Below, piece by piece: positions 7,408 to 15,147 of a stretch of 60,006 nt of DNA. Within the stretch, counting starts at the first letter, position 1; each line of letters opens with the position of its first letter. Origin of the DNA: Candidatus Colinaster scatohippi (GTDB lineage: Bacteria; Bacillota; Clostridia; Lachnospirales; Lachnospiraceae); the NCBI GenBank assembly GCA_018064805.1, contig JAGHUN010000031.1, forward strand, positions 1 through 60,006, in the 5' to 3' direction. A model generated the notes under the pieces. The model saw nothing but the letters and a program-made list of their open reading frames with translations. It had not been told where the DNA came from and made no database searches. The position numbers were made by a program, and so were the translations under genes.

Positions 7408-8400
7408 CTAAATGTTATAAATATCAGGCTTATATCTATCAAGATTATCCTTTAAGAATTCTATTGTAGCTGCAAGACCCTGCTCAAATGTATACTGCGG
7501 CTTCCAGTCAGTAAGCTCAAGAATCTTTTTGTTAGAGCCAAGAAGTCTGTTAACCTCACTCTTTTCCGGCCTGAGTCTCTCCTCTTCACATATGATTTTT
7601 GCATTCGGATTAATCTGTCTAATCAGTTCTTTTGCAAGTTCACCGATAGAAATCTCCTGCTGTGTTGCAATATTGATTTCCTGTCCTATTGTCTTATCTG
7701 ACTTATATATCTCTATAAATCCATTAGCTGTATCCTTAACAAAGTTAAAGTCTCTTGTAGGTGTAAGTGAGCCTAACTTAATTTCCTCATAGCCTGAAAG
7801 AAGCTGTGTAATAATTGTAGGAATAACCGCTCTTGCAGACTGCCTTGGGCCATATGTATTAAATGGTCTGACTATAGTTACAGGAAGCTCAAAGGAACGA
7901 TAGAAGCTCTCTGCAAGTCTGTCTGCTCCAATCTTAGTTGCCGAATATGGTGACTGTCCCTGATATGGATGATTCTCATCAATCGGAACATACTTTGCTG
8001 TGCCATATACCTCTGATGTTGATGTTACAAGAGTACGTACTCCCAGATCTCTTGCCGCCTGCAATACATTAAGTGTTCCCTTAATATTAGTATCTACATA
8101 GGCATCCGGCGAATGATAGCTAAATGGAATTGCAATAAGTGCAGCAAGATGGAAAACTGCATCTACTCCCTGCATAGCCACCCTCACTCCATTAGGATCT
8201 CTGATATCACCCTGGAATATCTCAACATGCTTCATGATTTCCGACGGAAGTGTATCAAGCCATCCCCAGGTATTGAAGGAATTATAATATACAAAGGCTT
8301 TAACTTCATATCCTGCCTTAACAAGCTCCTCTGTAAGGTGGCTACCGATGAATCCATCTGAACCTGTTACAAGTATTTTTTCATTCTTTCTTATATCCAT
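7408..8400 (-). CDS. NAD-dependent sugar 4,6-dehydratase/epimerase, LegB-like
   Basis: A 330-aa extended SDR. It has the GSDGFIGSHL NAD-binding loop near residue 15, TSTSEVYG with the catalytic serine near 125, and YSATK (catalytic Tyr and Lys) near 150. NTYGPRQSARAVIPT is typical of sugar-nucleotide dehydratases. The closest recognisable type is LegB, which converts a GDP-GlcNAc-type sugar to its 4-keto-6-deoxy form on the way to legionaminic acid. The ORF track begins at a TTG at 8418; the ATG at 8400 is preferred, although its ribosome site is weak. It is the first gene of the left-hand sugar-acid block. Confidence 0.85.
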   Translation of the reverse strand: MDIRKNEKILVTGSDGFIGSHLTEELVKAGYEVKAFVYYNSFNTWGWLDTLPSEIMKHVEIFQGDIRDPNGVRVAMQGVDAVFHLAALIAIPFSYHSPDAYVDTNIKGTLNVLQAARDLGVRTLVTSTSEVYGTAKYVPIDENHPYQGQSPYSATKIGADRLAESFYRSFELPVTIVRPFNTYGPRQSARAVIPTIITQLLSGYEEIKLGSLTPTRDFNFVKDTANGFIEIYKSDKTIGQEINIATQQEISIGELAKELIRQINPNAKIICEEERLRPEKSEVNRLLGSNKKILELTDWKPQYTFEQGLAATIEFLKDNLDRYKPDIYNI

Positions 8401-8465
8401 AGTATTTTGTTTCAGCAATCCGCTTATTTACCGGATTATCTTCCCTTTCTTTTACTTTTGATATC

Positions 8466-10340
8466 TCATCTCTTTGAGTATTCAACAAGCTTTTTAATTA
8501 TATAATTAGCGCCAACCTGACCGCTTTTTCCAATATTAAACAGATATTTTTCTCTAATCGCTGCCATTTTCTCAGTCGAGTAATCCTTATCATTAAGCAG
8601 CTTGTCAACTACATCCTTAAGTGTATCAAGCTTATCTACATCAACCGCTATACCAACTTCATTTCTGACAGTTATGTCGAAAGGCTCTATACCAATCTCC
8701 TCATAATCCGGATTCATAACCTTCATAGGAGTATTGATATATAAAGTCGGCTTAAGCGTTGTGAAGGAATATTCATATGCTATTCCCGACCAGTCAGTAA
8801 GCAGAACATCTGCCTCAAAAACAGTACTGTTAGATGAAAAATCCGTCTGCAATACGAAATCTTCACATTCTCTATACTTATCCTTAAGAGCTGCCAGTTT
8901 CTCACCAAAGTGTCTGACATACTGAGGATGCGGACGAAGTGTAACATTATATCCCTTACCAAGCAACTGATCAAGAATCTGCTCAATACATAAGTCAAGC
9001 AGATTATCATTCTGCCATGAGGGGGCAATAAGAATCTCTTTAGGATTGTTTTCCTTTTTGCCTGCCTCTTCATATGCGGCTATCATATTATCAATAAGTC
9101 CATAGCCTGTCTCGACCAGATTTTTTTCCTTAAGACCATAGGTCTTCTCCTGAGCTCTTATTTCCCTGATTGTAAGCTCATTGGGAACAAAAATCGTATC
9201 AAAATTATCAAGAGCATGCTTTCTGTAGCTCAGGTTAACATCACCCATGGCATGGTCCATATAGATATATTCAATATTATCCTGAACCAGCGACTTTTTA
9301 AGATGATAGGTCTGAAGATCCGGCGTTGTCATAACCATTATATCCGCTTCAAGCTTCATCATCAGTACAATCAGCTTATTCTCGCCGATATAATATACTC
9401 TGAATTTATCATTCTGAAGGGCAAATACCTCGTCTGCCGGATCAGATGTAATATAATGAATTACAATATCCGTCCTGCGAAGGATTGTCTCTATTACGTC
9501 CTTGTAATACTTATAGAATCCATTTTTCTCAGAAAAAAATACAATCTGCTTATATCCGTATTTGAAGAATCTTTTATAATCAGCCTTCTCTCTGGCCTGG
9601 TCCTCTTTGGAAACCTTTTTCTTGCTTGCTGCCTGATATTTAAGAACCTCATCCAGTTCCTTTTTACTTTCCTCCAAAGCCTCATAATCGATATACTTCT
9701 TGGGATTAATGAAATAGTTAAGTATCACAAGCTGGGCAACCGACAACAGGTTACCTGCAATCCAGTACAGACCAACACCACCCATTACAAAAAAGCCAAG
9801 ATATAACGACAATCCAACGGAAATTGCCATTGTGGTATACTTATTAGCCTTACTCTGCTCTGACTGAAGGACATTGATTCTGTTCTGTTCAAAGCACATA
9901 TACCATGCAGATATTGCAGCTACTATCGGGATAAGCACCATAAGTCCCCAGGCCTTACCCGGTACAAGCGACAAATCCAGTCCTAAGAAAATAGTATTCT
10001 CCACCTGAAAGCGCTTAAGACCTTCAACCACACCCATAAGTACCACCAGCTGTATGATGATTGGAAGCAAATCCAGCATAGGATGATAGTTCTCTTCCTT
10101 ATACAGTTTATAATTTTCCTCAGAAATCATATCATTATTTCCAAAGTACTTCGCCTTGATATGATTCATCTTCGGATACATTTTTACCATCTTAATGGAA
10201 TTATACTGAACCATAATCGATACAGGTAAAAGAATAATCTTACTTAATACTGTAAATAAAATAATGGCCCAGCCATAGGATGGAAGCATTTTATAACATC
10301 CGGCCATAAGATAGCCGAAGGCGTTTCCAATAAAATTCAT
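8466..10340 (-). CDS. YidC/Oxa1-like insertase core fused to a TagF-like CDP-glycerol glycerophosphotransferase domain
   Basis: A 624-aa two-domain protein. Residues ~1-215 are a YidC/Oxa1 core: a first membrane helix with LSKIILLPVS, a charged cytoplasmic hairpin (50-88), HPMLDLLPIIIQ, then three more helices ending GVGLYWIAGNLLSVAQ. The groove arginine of canonical YidC is lysine here (K34), keeping the charge. After a charged linker (~215-260), residues 260-620 form a TagB/TagF-like GT-B domain with DHAMG (362), APSW (439), RPHP (469) and LLTDWSGIAYEYSF (~513). TagF enzymes polymerise polyol phosphate from CDP-glycerol or similar donors. The start has GAGAGG seven bases upstream. No frameshift is needed: it is one continuous ORF. 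What the fusion does is unknown. Confidence 0.9.
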   Translation of the reverse strand: MNFIGNAFGYLMAGCYKMLPSYGWAIILFTVLSKIILLPVSIMVQYNSIKMVKMYPKMNHIKAKYFGNNDMISEENYKLYKEENYHPMLDLLPIIIQLVVLMGVVEGLKRFQVENTIFLGLDLSLVPGKAWGLMVLIPIVAAISAWYMCFEQNRINVLQSEQSKANKYTTMAISVGLSLYLGFFVMGGVGLYWIAGNLLSVAQLVILNYFINPKKYIDYEALEESKKELDEVLKYQAASKKKVSKEDQAREKADYKRFFKYGYKQIVFFSEKNGFYKYYKDVIETILRRTDIVIHYITSDPADEVFALQNDKFRVYYIGENKLIVLMMKLEADIMVMTTPDLQTYHLKKSLVQDNIEYIYMDHAMGDVNLSYRKHALDNFDTIFVPNELTIREIRAQEKTYGLKEKNLVETGYGLIDNMIAAYEEAGKKENNPKEILIAPSWQNDNLLDLCIEQILDQLLGKGYNVTLRPHPQYVRHFGEKLAALKDKYRECEDFVLQTDFSSNSTVFEADVLLTDWSGIAYEYSFTTLKPTLYINTPMKVMNPDYEEIGIEPFDITVRNEVGIAVDVDKLDTLKDVVDKLLNDKDYSTEKMAAIREKYLFNIGKSGQVGANYIIKKLVEYSKR

Positions 10341-10396
10341 CTAAAAGCCTCTCCGGGAAACAGAAAATCTCTATATCCCATAAACATCTAAAAGCC
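10338..10396 (-). repeat. Exact 12-bp direct repeat flanking the YidC-fusion start
   Basis: CATCTAAAAGCC (plus strand) occurs at 10338-10349 and again at 10385-10396. One copy includes the start codon of the fusion gene, the other the end of the terminator hairpin. May be chance. Confidence 0.5.
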
Positions 10397-10414
10397 GGAC
10401 CAAAAGCCCGGCTT
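10391..10414 (-). terminator. Rho-independent terminator or attenuator after the small membrane protein
   Basis: On the minus strand AAGCCGG, a 9-base loop, CCGGCTT and then TTAG: a 7-bp GC-rich stem running into TTTT. It lies 8 bases past the stop of the 92-aa gene and about 50 bases before the YidC fusion. It would limit, but perhaps not abolish, read-through into that gene. Confidence 0.65.
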
Positions 10415-10421
10415 GCTAACA

Positions 10422-10700
10422 CTATTCTTCGGTAGTAACCACTGCATCAGTGTCATCATCTTCAATTATATGAATTTCCGCTCTTTCCTGCTCGCCCTTT
10501 CCTTTTTTGAAAAAAGCCATAAGCTTATGACGGAAAACTGTAAGCAGGGCTCCTGCCGCAATTACAACTGCCGCAACACCCTGAATGATATATGTTACTG
10601 CCGATGGATCAATATATGCATGAGCATAATTAGTAAATAACATCAATCCTGCAGTAAAGAAATACATAAACTTTGTAACTTCTAAAAGTAATTTTTTCAT
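10422..10700 (-). CDS. Small exported membrane protein with YIDPS N-terminus
   Basis: A 92-aa protein. The ATG at 10700 has GGAGG nine bases upstream; the ORF-track GTG at 10715 is inside the ribosome site. A basic start (KKLLLEVTK), a hydrophobic stretch and AHA form a convincing signal peptide with cleavage before YIDPS at about residue 28. Next come one membrane helix (~33-55), a basic stop-transfer patch (RHKLMAFFKKGKGE) and an acidic tail. The mature protein would show YIDPS outside and its charged tail inside. Small YIDP-type proteins like this recur beside glycan genes, but I know no assigned role. It has its own promoter and terminator and sits directly before the YidC fusion, which makes it a possible client or partner. 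Confidence 0.85.
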   Translation of the reverse strand: MKKLLLEVTKFMYFFTAGLMLFTNYAHAYIDPSAVTYIIQGVAAVVIAAGALLTVFRHKLMAFFKKGKGEQERAEIHIIEDDDTDAVVTTEE

Positions 10701-10727
10701 TATTAGTTCCTCCACGGATTATTAACT

Positions 10728-10739
10728 GTATAATTATAC
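10728..10739. promoter_or_regulatory. 12-bp perfect palindrome covering the -10 region
   Basis: GTATAATTATAC is perfectly self-complementary and contains the -10 hexamer of the small-protein promoter. It could be an operator for a dimeric regulator or a coincidence of AT-rich sequence. Confidence 0.35.
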
Positions 10740-10761
10740 CAATTTATTAGCTATTTGTCAT
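10733..10761 (-). promoter_or_regulatory. SigA-type promoter for the small membrane protein
   Basis: Minus strand: -35 ATGACA (10761-10756), 17-base spacer, -10 TATAAT (10738-10733). The -35 overlaps the end of the upstream gene. Transcription would start near 10726, about 25 bases before the ATG at 10700, and include the GGAGG site. Confidence 0.65.
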
Positions 10762-12415
10762 TACCTACAGCATCATCTGCTGCCGCATCGATATCCTCTT
10801 CATTCGTAATCTCCGGTATAATCAGCCTGTCCTCAACTCCATACTTTTTAGCGACTTCAAGGTCCTCTTCTGTAGGTACATATTCCTTATGAATCACCCA
10901 CACGCCCTTCTTATTATAAAAATGTGCAATCGCATTATTCTGGTACTGCTTCTCAGGATCATAACAGGTATCATAAGCAATCATAGGATTAATCTGGATT
11001 GTTTTCTGCATAATCTCCTCATCCACATATACAACCGCCAACTCATCCTTACTCTCTTCAACCTTATTTAAGATATCCAGAAAATAATCTGTAAACTCAG
11101 CACATCTTCCTGAAGAAATATCACGGTAATTTCTTGATACACCAATCCATCTCCAATTATTATCACGAAGCTGCAATGAGAGAAGTAACATTACTGTTAT
11201 CGCACCAAGAGTAAAATCTGTTTTAACTCGCTTAATTCCTTCATCGCCATACTTATCATAGAACCACTGTTCAACAAGCAGCACCCCAAAGACCATAAAT
11301 GAGAACATTGAAAAATCAAGAACCACCTGACCTCTTACAAGCTTACAGAATACATCATACTTATATCCAAGCATGGCAGGGAAAATAATACCTGCAAGTA
11401 CTGCAATCAGCATACATCCGATAATAGCCGGGAATCTGACAGTAATTCCAAGTGCCTTCTTTTTCCTTGGAATAAATAATGTTGCAAGTATAAGTCCCAG
11501 GAACACTACCCAGAACTCAGGCTTTGCAATATATCCTTCAATTCTCTCAAATACATATCGTATGGAAGATCTTGCTGCTAACAGCATATCTCCAATTCCC
11601 TTACCGCCACCTGCTCTTACATAATTTCCCGGTGCCGTACCATTAATTAGTGCCCCGATTATTGGCACAATTCCAATAAGGCATATCCTTTTTTCCGTCT
11701 TCTCTGAAACAGTAAAAAAGAAATATACTGAAATAACAAAAAACCAGAAACAATTCAACGCAGTAATACACAGATTCGCCCCACTGGCAAGGAAGCCAAA
11801 TATCAGAGCCGCAGATATACAGCAAACTTTTGCCCATTTCTTATCTGTATTGAACGCCAGTATATACAAGCCAAGTCCCAGCTCAAAAAAGCCAAGCAAC
11901 ATAAGATACTGTACCGATGTAATAAACCAGTAAAATACATCAAAATCGCCAAAATAGGCAATTCCAAACATATAAATAGTAAAGAAGGTAACAACAGTTA
12001 CAGTCTCTTTAGCCTCAAGCTTAAATATATATTTCGTGACTACATAACATAACAGTATCAGGCAGATAAAAAAGAATATCGATGAGCATAATTCAAAGAT
12101 TCTAAGTTTCTTCGGATCACACATTACCATTCCGGAGAAAAAGTAACCAAAGAAGGTTGACGAATACAGACCTCCCCAGGTAAAATGCAGGTCTTTGGTC
12201 ATTTTAAAAGCCTGTCCGGCAAGACTATAGCCTTGTTCCATCAGAGCTCTTGCCTGGGCAGCATAATCAAAATCGTCCTGAGCCGGAAATGAATATCTGG
12301 TAATATATACGCTTGGCCAAGCTACCATAAATCCGATAATTCCCAGTAATACAGGCTTAAATCGTACCAATAATGCGATTATTTTATCAAAAAGAGACCT
12401 ACATCTTTTAACCAT
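10751..12415 (-). CDS. Polytopic membrane protein, DUF6056/GT-C-like glycosyltransferase candidate
   Basis: A 554-aa protein with about ten to eleven predicted membrane helices and a soluble C-terminal tail (~435-554). An acidic DDFDYAAQ motif in the first extracytoplasmic loop (residue ~46) and NGTAPGNYVR (~260) are the features I associate with the DUF6056 family. GT-C glycosyltransferases use such a loop acidic pair with polyprenyl-phosphate sugars. It follows a DPM/GtrB-like polyprenyl-phosphate sugar synthase, the usual donor-making partner of a GT-C enzyme, so it probably adds a side-branch sugar outside the membrane. The C-terminal tail is strongly acidic. Its stop region carries the -35 of the next promoter. 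Confidence 0.7.
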   Translation of the reverse strand: MVKRCRSLFDKIIALLVRFKPVLLGIIGFMVAWPSVYITRYSFPAQDDFDYAAQARALMEQGYSLAGQAFKMTKDLHFTWGGLYSSTFFGYFFSGMVMCDPKKLRIFELCSSIFFFICLILLCYVVTKYIFKLEAKETVTVVTFFTIYMFGIAYFGDFDVFYWFITSVQYLMLLGFFELGLGLYILAFNTDKKWAKVCCISAALIFGFLASGANLCITALNCFWFFVISVYFFFTVSEKTEKRICLIGIVPIIGALINGTAPGNYVRAGGGKGIGDMLLAARSSIRYVFERIEGYIAKPEFWVVFLGLILATLFIPRKKKALGITVRFPAIIGCMLIAVLAGIIFPAMLGYKYDVFCKLVRGQVVLDFSMFSFMVFGVLLVEQWFYDKYGDEGIKRVKTDFTLGAITVMLLLSLQLRDNNWRWIGVSRNYRDISSGRCAEFTDYFLDILNKVEESKDELAVVYVDEEIMQKTIQINPMIAYDTCYDPEKQYQNNAIAHFYNKKGVWVIHKEYVPTEEDLEVAKKYGVEDRLIIPEITNEEDIDAAADDAVGNDK

Positions 12416-12460
12416 TCTTCGTGTCCATCCTAATAATTTACAGGCGAAATAATATCCCGC

Positions 12461-13402
12461 TTATTTATCAAAATTAATTCTCTCTTCCTCAATAACAAGA
12501 GGTCTGTTCATTATACGCTGGTTCATGCTTAGTATATATTCACCGATAAGGCCTATGAATATTAACTGCACAGCTCCTAAGAAAAAGAGACCGACAGCAA
12601 CCGAAGCCATACCCATATCATATTCAGCCCAGTGCATAAACTTAATTACAATGTAAAATACTGCAATCGCAAAACTCACCATTGCAACACCAAAGCCCAA
12701 AAAAGTTGCAAGTCTAAGCCCTATCTTAGTGTAAGATGTAAAGCTTAACATCGCAGCGTCGTAAAGTCGGTAGAAATTGTTTTTAGTTTTGCCGGCACGA
12801 CGCTTCTGCTGCTCGTATGGAATCTCTTTTCTCTTCCAACCAAGCTCTGCAACAATTCCTCTAAGGAACGGTGTCGGGTCCTTAAGTTCAACAAGCACAT
12901 CAATAAATGACCTGTCATAGAGACCAAAGCCTGTAAAATGCTCAATCTGCTCAACGTCAGACATTTTTCTAAGCATCCTATAGTAAATTGAGCGAATCAG
13001 ATACATTAGTTTGTTTTCACGGCTTGTTGTTTTTTTGCCTATAACAATCTTGTACCCCTGTTCCCATTCACGAACAAACTTAGGAAGCATATCAATTGGA
13101 TCCTGAAAGTCAGCACAGACTAAAATAACGCAATCACCTGTTGTCTGTTGGAGACCATAATAGGGTGAATTGAACTGACCGAAATTCTTGGCATTGAATA
13201 TCGCCTTTATTCCCTTATCTTTTTCACACAGTTCTCTAAGAAGCTTCCTTGTATCATCCTTGGAATCATTATCTATAAATACCAGTTCATAATCATATTC
13301 CGGAAGATCCTTTTTGAAGGTAGATGTAATTGCCTCTGCAAGAGGTACTACATTCTCCTGTTCATTATATGTTGGAACTAAAACACTTATCGTCTTTTTC
13401 AT
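12461..13402 (-). CDS. GT2 glycosyltransferase with two C-terminal membrane helices (DPM1/GtrB-like)
   Basis: A 313-aa protein. The ATG at 13402 is preceded by GAGG six bases upstream and follows the stop of rfbF by 20 bases; the ORF-track start at 13462 runs inside rfbF. VLVPTYNEQENV opens a GT-A domain, FIDNDSKDDT and CADFQDP (residues ~45 and ~95) give the nucleotide and metal-binding aspartates, and KRRAGKTKNNF (~205) is the typical DPM/GtrB loop. Two helices (~230-290) anchor it. Such enzymes move a sugar from a nucleotide to polyprenyl phosphate. A close paralogue lies at 34382-35332. Confidence 0.9.
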   Translation of the reverse strand: MKKTISVLVPTYNEQENVVPLAEAITSTFKKDLPEYDYELVFIDNDSKDDTRKLLRELCEKDKGIKAIFNAKNFGQFNSPYYGLQQTTGDCVILVCADFQDPIDMLPKFVREWEQGYKIVIGKKTTSRENKLMYLIRSIYYRMLRKMSDVEQIEHFTGFGLYDRSFIDVLVELKDPTPFLRGIVAELGWKRKEIPYEQQKRRAGKTKNNFYRLYDAAMLSFTSYTKIGLRLATFLGFGVAMVSFAIAVFYIVIKFMHWAEYDMGMASVAVGLFFLGAVQLIFIGLIGEYILSMNQRIMNRPLVIEEERINFDK

Positions 13403-13422
13403 AGCATCCCTCATCTTGTGGG

Positions 13423-14196
13423 TTATTCCCAGGTTTTCCATGGAGCTTCTCCGGATTCCCAAAGTTCTTCAAGCATATCCTTCTCACGCTTTGTATCCAT
13501 ACACTGCCAAAAGCCGTCATGAACATATGCTTTAAGTTCACCCTCAGCAGCCAGCTTCTCAAGTGGATCCTTCTCAAGTACTGTTGTATCACCCTCAATA
13601 TAATCAAATACCTTAGGATCAAGAACCATGTATCCTACATTTATCTTTGTTCCATCATCAACCTTTTCCTTAAAGGCTCTGATTGAATTGTCCTCGCCAA
13701 TATCAAGCACACCATATCTCTGCTTAAGTGTAGTTGCAGTAAGTGTCGCAAGCTTACCATGTGATTTATGGAATTCAACAAGCTTATCAATGTCGATATC
13801 AGCAACTCCATCTCCATAAGTAAGAAGGAAAGGCTCGTCACCAATATATTCCTTAATACGCTTAATTCTTCCGCCTGTCATTGTATTAAGTCCGGTATCA
13901 ACAACTGTTACCTCCCATGGTTCAGCATGCTGCTTATTAATTACGACGCTGTTACCCTCAGAAAACTTAAATGTAACATCAGTCATATGAATAAAATAGT
14001 TAGAGAACCATTCCTTAATTATATGCTGCTTATAACCTGCACAAATGATAAATTCATTATGCCCATAATGTGAATATTCCTTCATAATATGCCAGAGTAT
14101 AGGCTTTCCGCCAATCTCGACCATTGGCTTTGGCTTAAGCACTGTCTCTTCAGATATTCTTGTTCCATATCCACCTGCAAGTATTACAACCTTCAT
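13423..14196 (-). CDS. rfbF: Glucose-1-phosphate cytidylyltransferase
   Basis: A 257-aa nucleotidyltransferase, the usual RfbF length. LAGGYGTRISEETVLKPKPM near the start is the RfbF form of the nucleotide and sugar-phosphate loop; YGDGVADIDI (~125) carries the metal aspartate, and KEYSHYG and DGFWQCMDT match family landmarks. It makes CDP-glucose from CTP and glucose-1-phosphate. The usual next enzymes (RfbG dehydratase, RfbH) are not in the window, so CDP-glucose may be used directly, feed enzymes outside the window, or the protein may act on another phosphate. AAGGAGG stands six bases before the ATG. It follows a split transketolase by 15 bases. Confidence 0.92.
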   Translation of the reverse strand: MKVVILAGGYGTRISEETVLKPKPMVEIGGKPILWHIMKEYSHYGHNEFIICAGYKQHIIKEWFSNYFIHMTDVTFKFSEGNSVVINKQHAEPWEVTVVDTGLNTMTGGRIKRIKEYIGDEPFLLTYGDGVADIDIDKLVEFHKSHGKLATLTATTLKQRYGVLDIGEDNSIRAFKEKVDDGTKINVGYMVLDPKVFDYIEGDTTVLEKDPLEKLAAEGELKAYVHDGFWQCMDTKREKDMLEELWESGEAPWKTWE

Positions 14197-14211
14197 ATGC
14201 AGCCTCCTTTG

Positions 14212-15147
14212 CTAATTAAGCATCTCAGTCATGGTCTTACAGAGTCCTTCTGCATCAAGACCGAATTTATTATACAAATATCCCGGATGAGCCATAGCCA
14301 CATATTCGTCCGGAATTCCTACAATCTTAAATCTAACGCCAATCCCTTCCGTCGCCAACGTAGTAGCCACAATACTGCCAAGTCCACCAACAATATTATG
14401 ATCCTGAGCGACAACAATTCTTCCTGTCCCGGATGCACTTATTATTGCTTCCCTGTCAATCGGCTTTATAGAATACATATCTATAACTCTTATTGTAGCA
14501 CCATTCTTCTCTTTTATCATTTCAGCAGCCTTTTTGGCATACTGAACTATAACGCCTGAGCACAAAAATGCTCCATCCTCTCCTTCGCAGACAAGAGTCG
14601 AGCCGCCTCGACTAACCTCTATATCCTCCGGATACAAATCCGTAACCGGTTCAACACTTGTCCTTATATACATAGGTCCATTATGCATAAGACTCATATC
14701 AAGCAGCCTTTTTGCCTGATTAGCATCGCTTAACTCATATACATCAATCCCCGGAATAGAGGTCATTATTCCAACATCCTCGATTGCCCAGTGAGTCGCA
14801 CCGGATATGCCTCCGGATACTCCTGCATATACTCCCATAAGTCGTACACTTCTGTTACCATAAGCAACATCTGTTCTGCACTGCTCGCACGCTCTCATTG
14901 TAAGAAAAGGTGCCATTGAAAAGGTATATGGTATATATCCTTCCGCTGCAAGCCCTGCTGCAAAGGATACCATATTCTGCTCGGCTATTCCAACATTGAA
15001 CACTCTGTCCGGATATGTCTCACCAAAGCCCCTGTTTCTGCAGGTTCCGGCAAGATCTGCATTAACAACTGTAACCCTGTCATCTCTGGCCCCCAGAGTC
15101 ACCATATATTCACCTGTCACATCTCGAAGAAAACTCTTTTTATCCAT
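14212..15147 (-). CDS. Transketolase, C-terminal subunit
   Basis: A 311-aa protein holding the pyrimidine-binding and C-terminal domains of a split transketolase. VFNVGIAEQNMVSFAAGLA (~57) carries the glutamate that activates thiamine, and MRACEQCRTDVAYG (~90) is also typical. The start ATG at 15147 overlaps the stop of its partner (TAATG); the GTG at 15159 in the ORF track is inside that gene. With the next gene it makes a two-subunit TPP enzyme that moves a two-carbon ketol unit between sugar phosphates. Split transketolases inside glycan loci are thought to make unusual ketoses rather than serve central metabolism. Confidence 0.92.
   Translation of the reverse strand: MDKKSFLRDVTGEYMVTLGARDDRVTVVNADLAGTCRNRGFGETYPDRVFNVGIAEQNMVSFAAGLAAEGYIPYTFSMAPFLTMRACEQCRTDVAYGNRSVRLMGVYAGVSGGISGATHWAIEDVGIMTSIPGIDVYELSDANQAKRLLDMSLMHNGPMYIRTSVEPVTDLYPEDIEVSRGGSTLVCEGEDGAFLCSGVIVQYAKKAAEMIKEKNGATIRVIDMYSIKPIDREAIISASGTGRIVVAQDHNIVGGLGSIVATTLATEGIGVRFKIVGIPDEYVAMAHPGYLYNKFGLDAEGLCKTMTEMLN

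Noticed and set aside
8466-10340. YidC fusion as a frameshift or assembly join of two genes
   Set aside because: One open frame across the junction, a long charged linker of normal composition, and no second ribosome site and start at the domain border that I can see. Only reads or relatives could fully exclude it.
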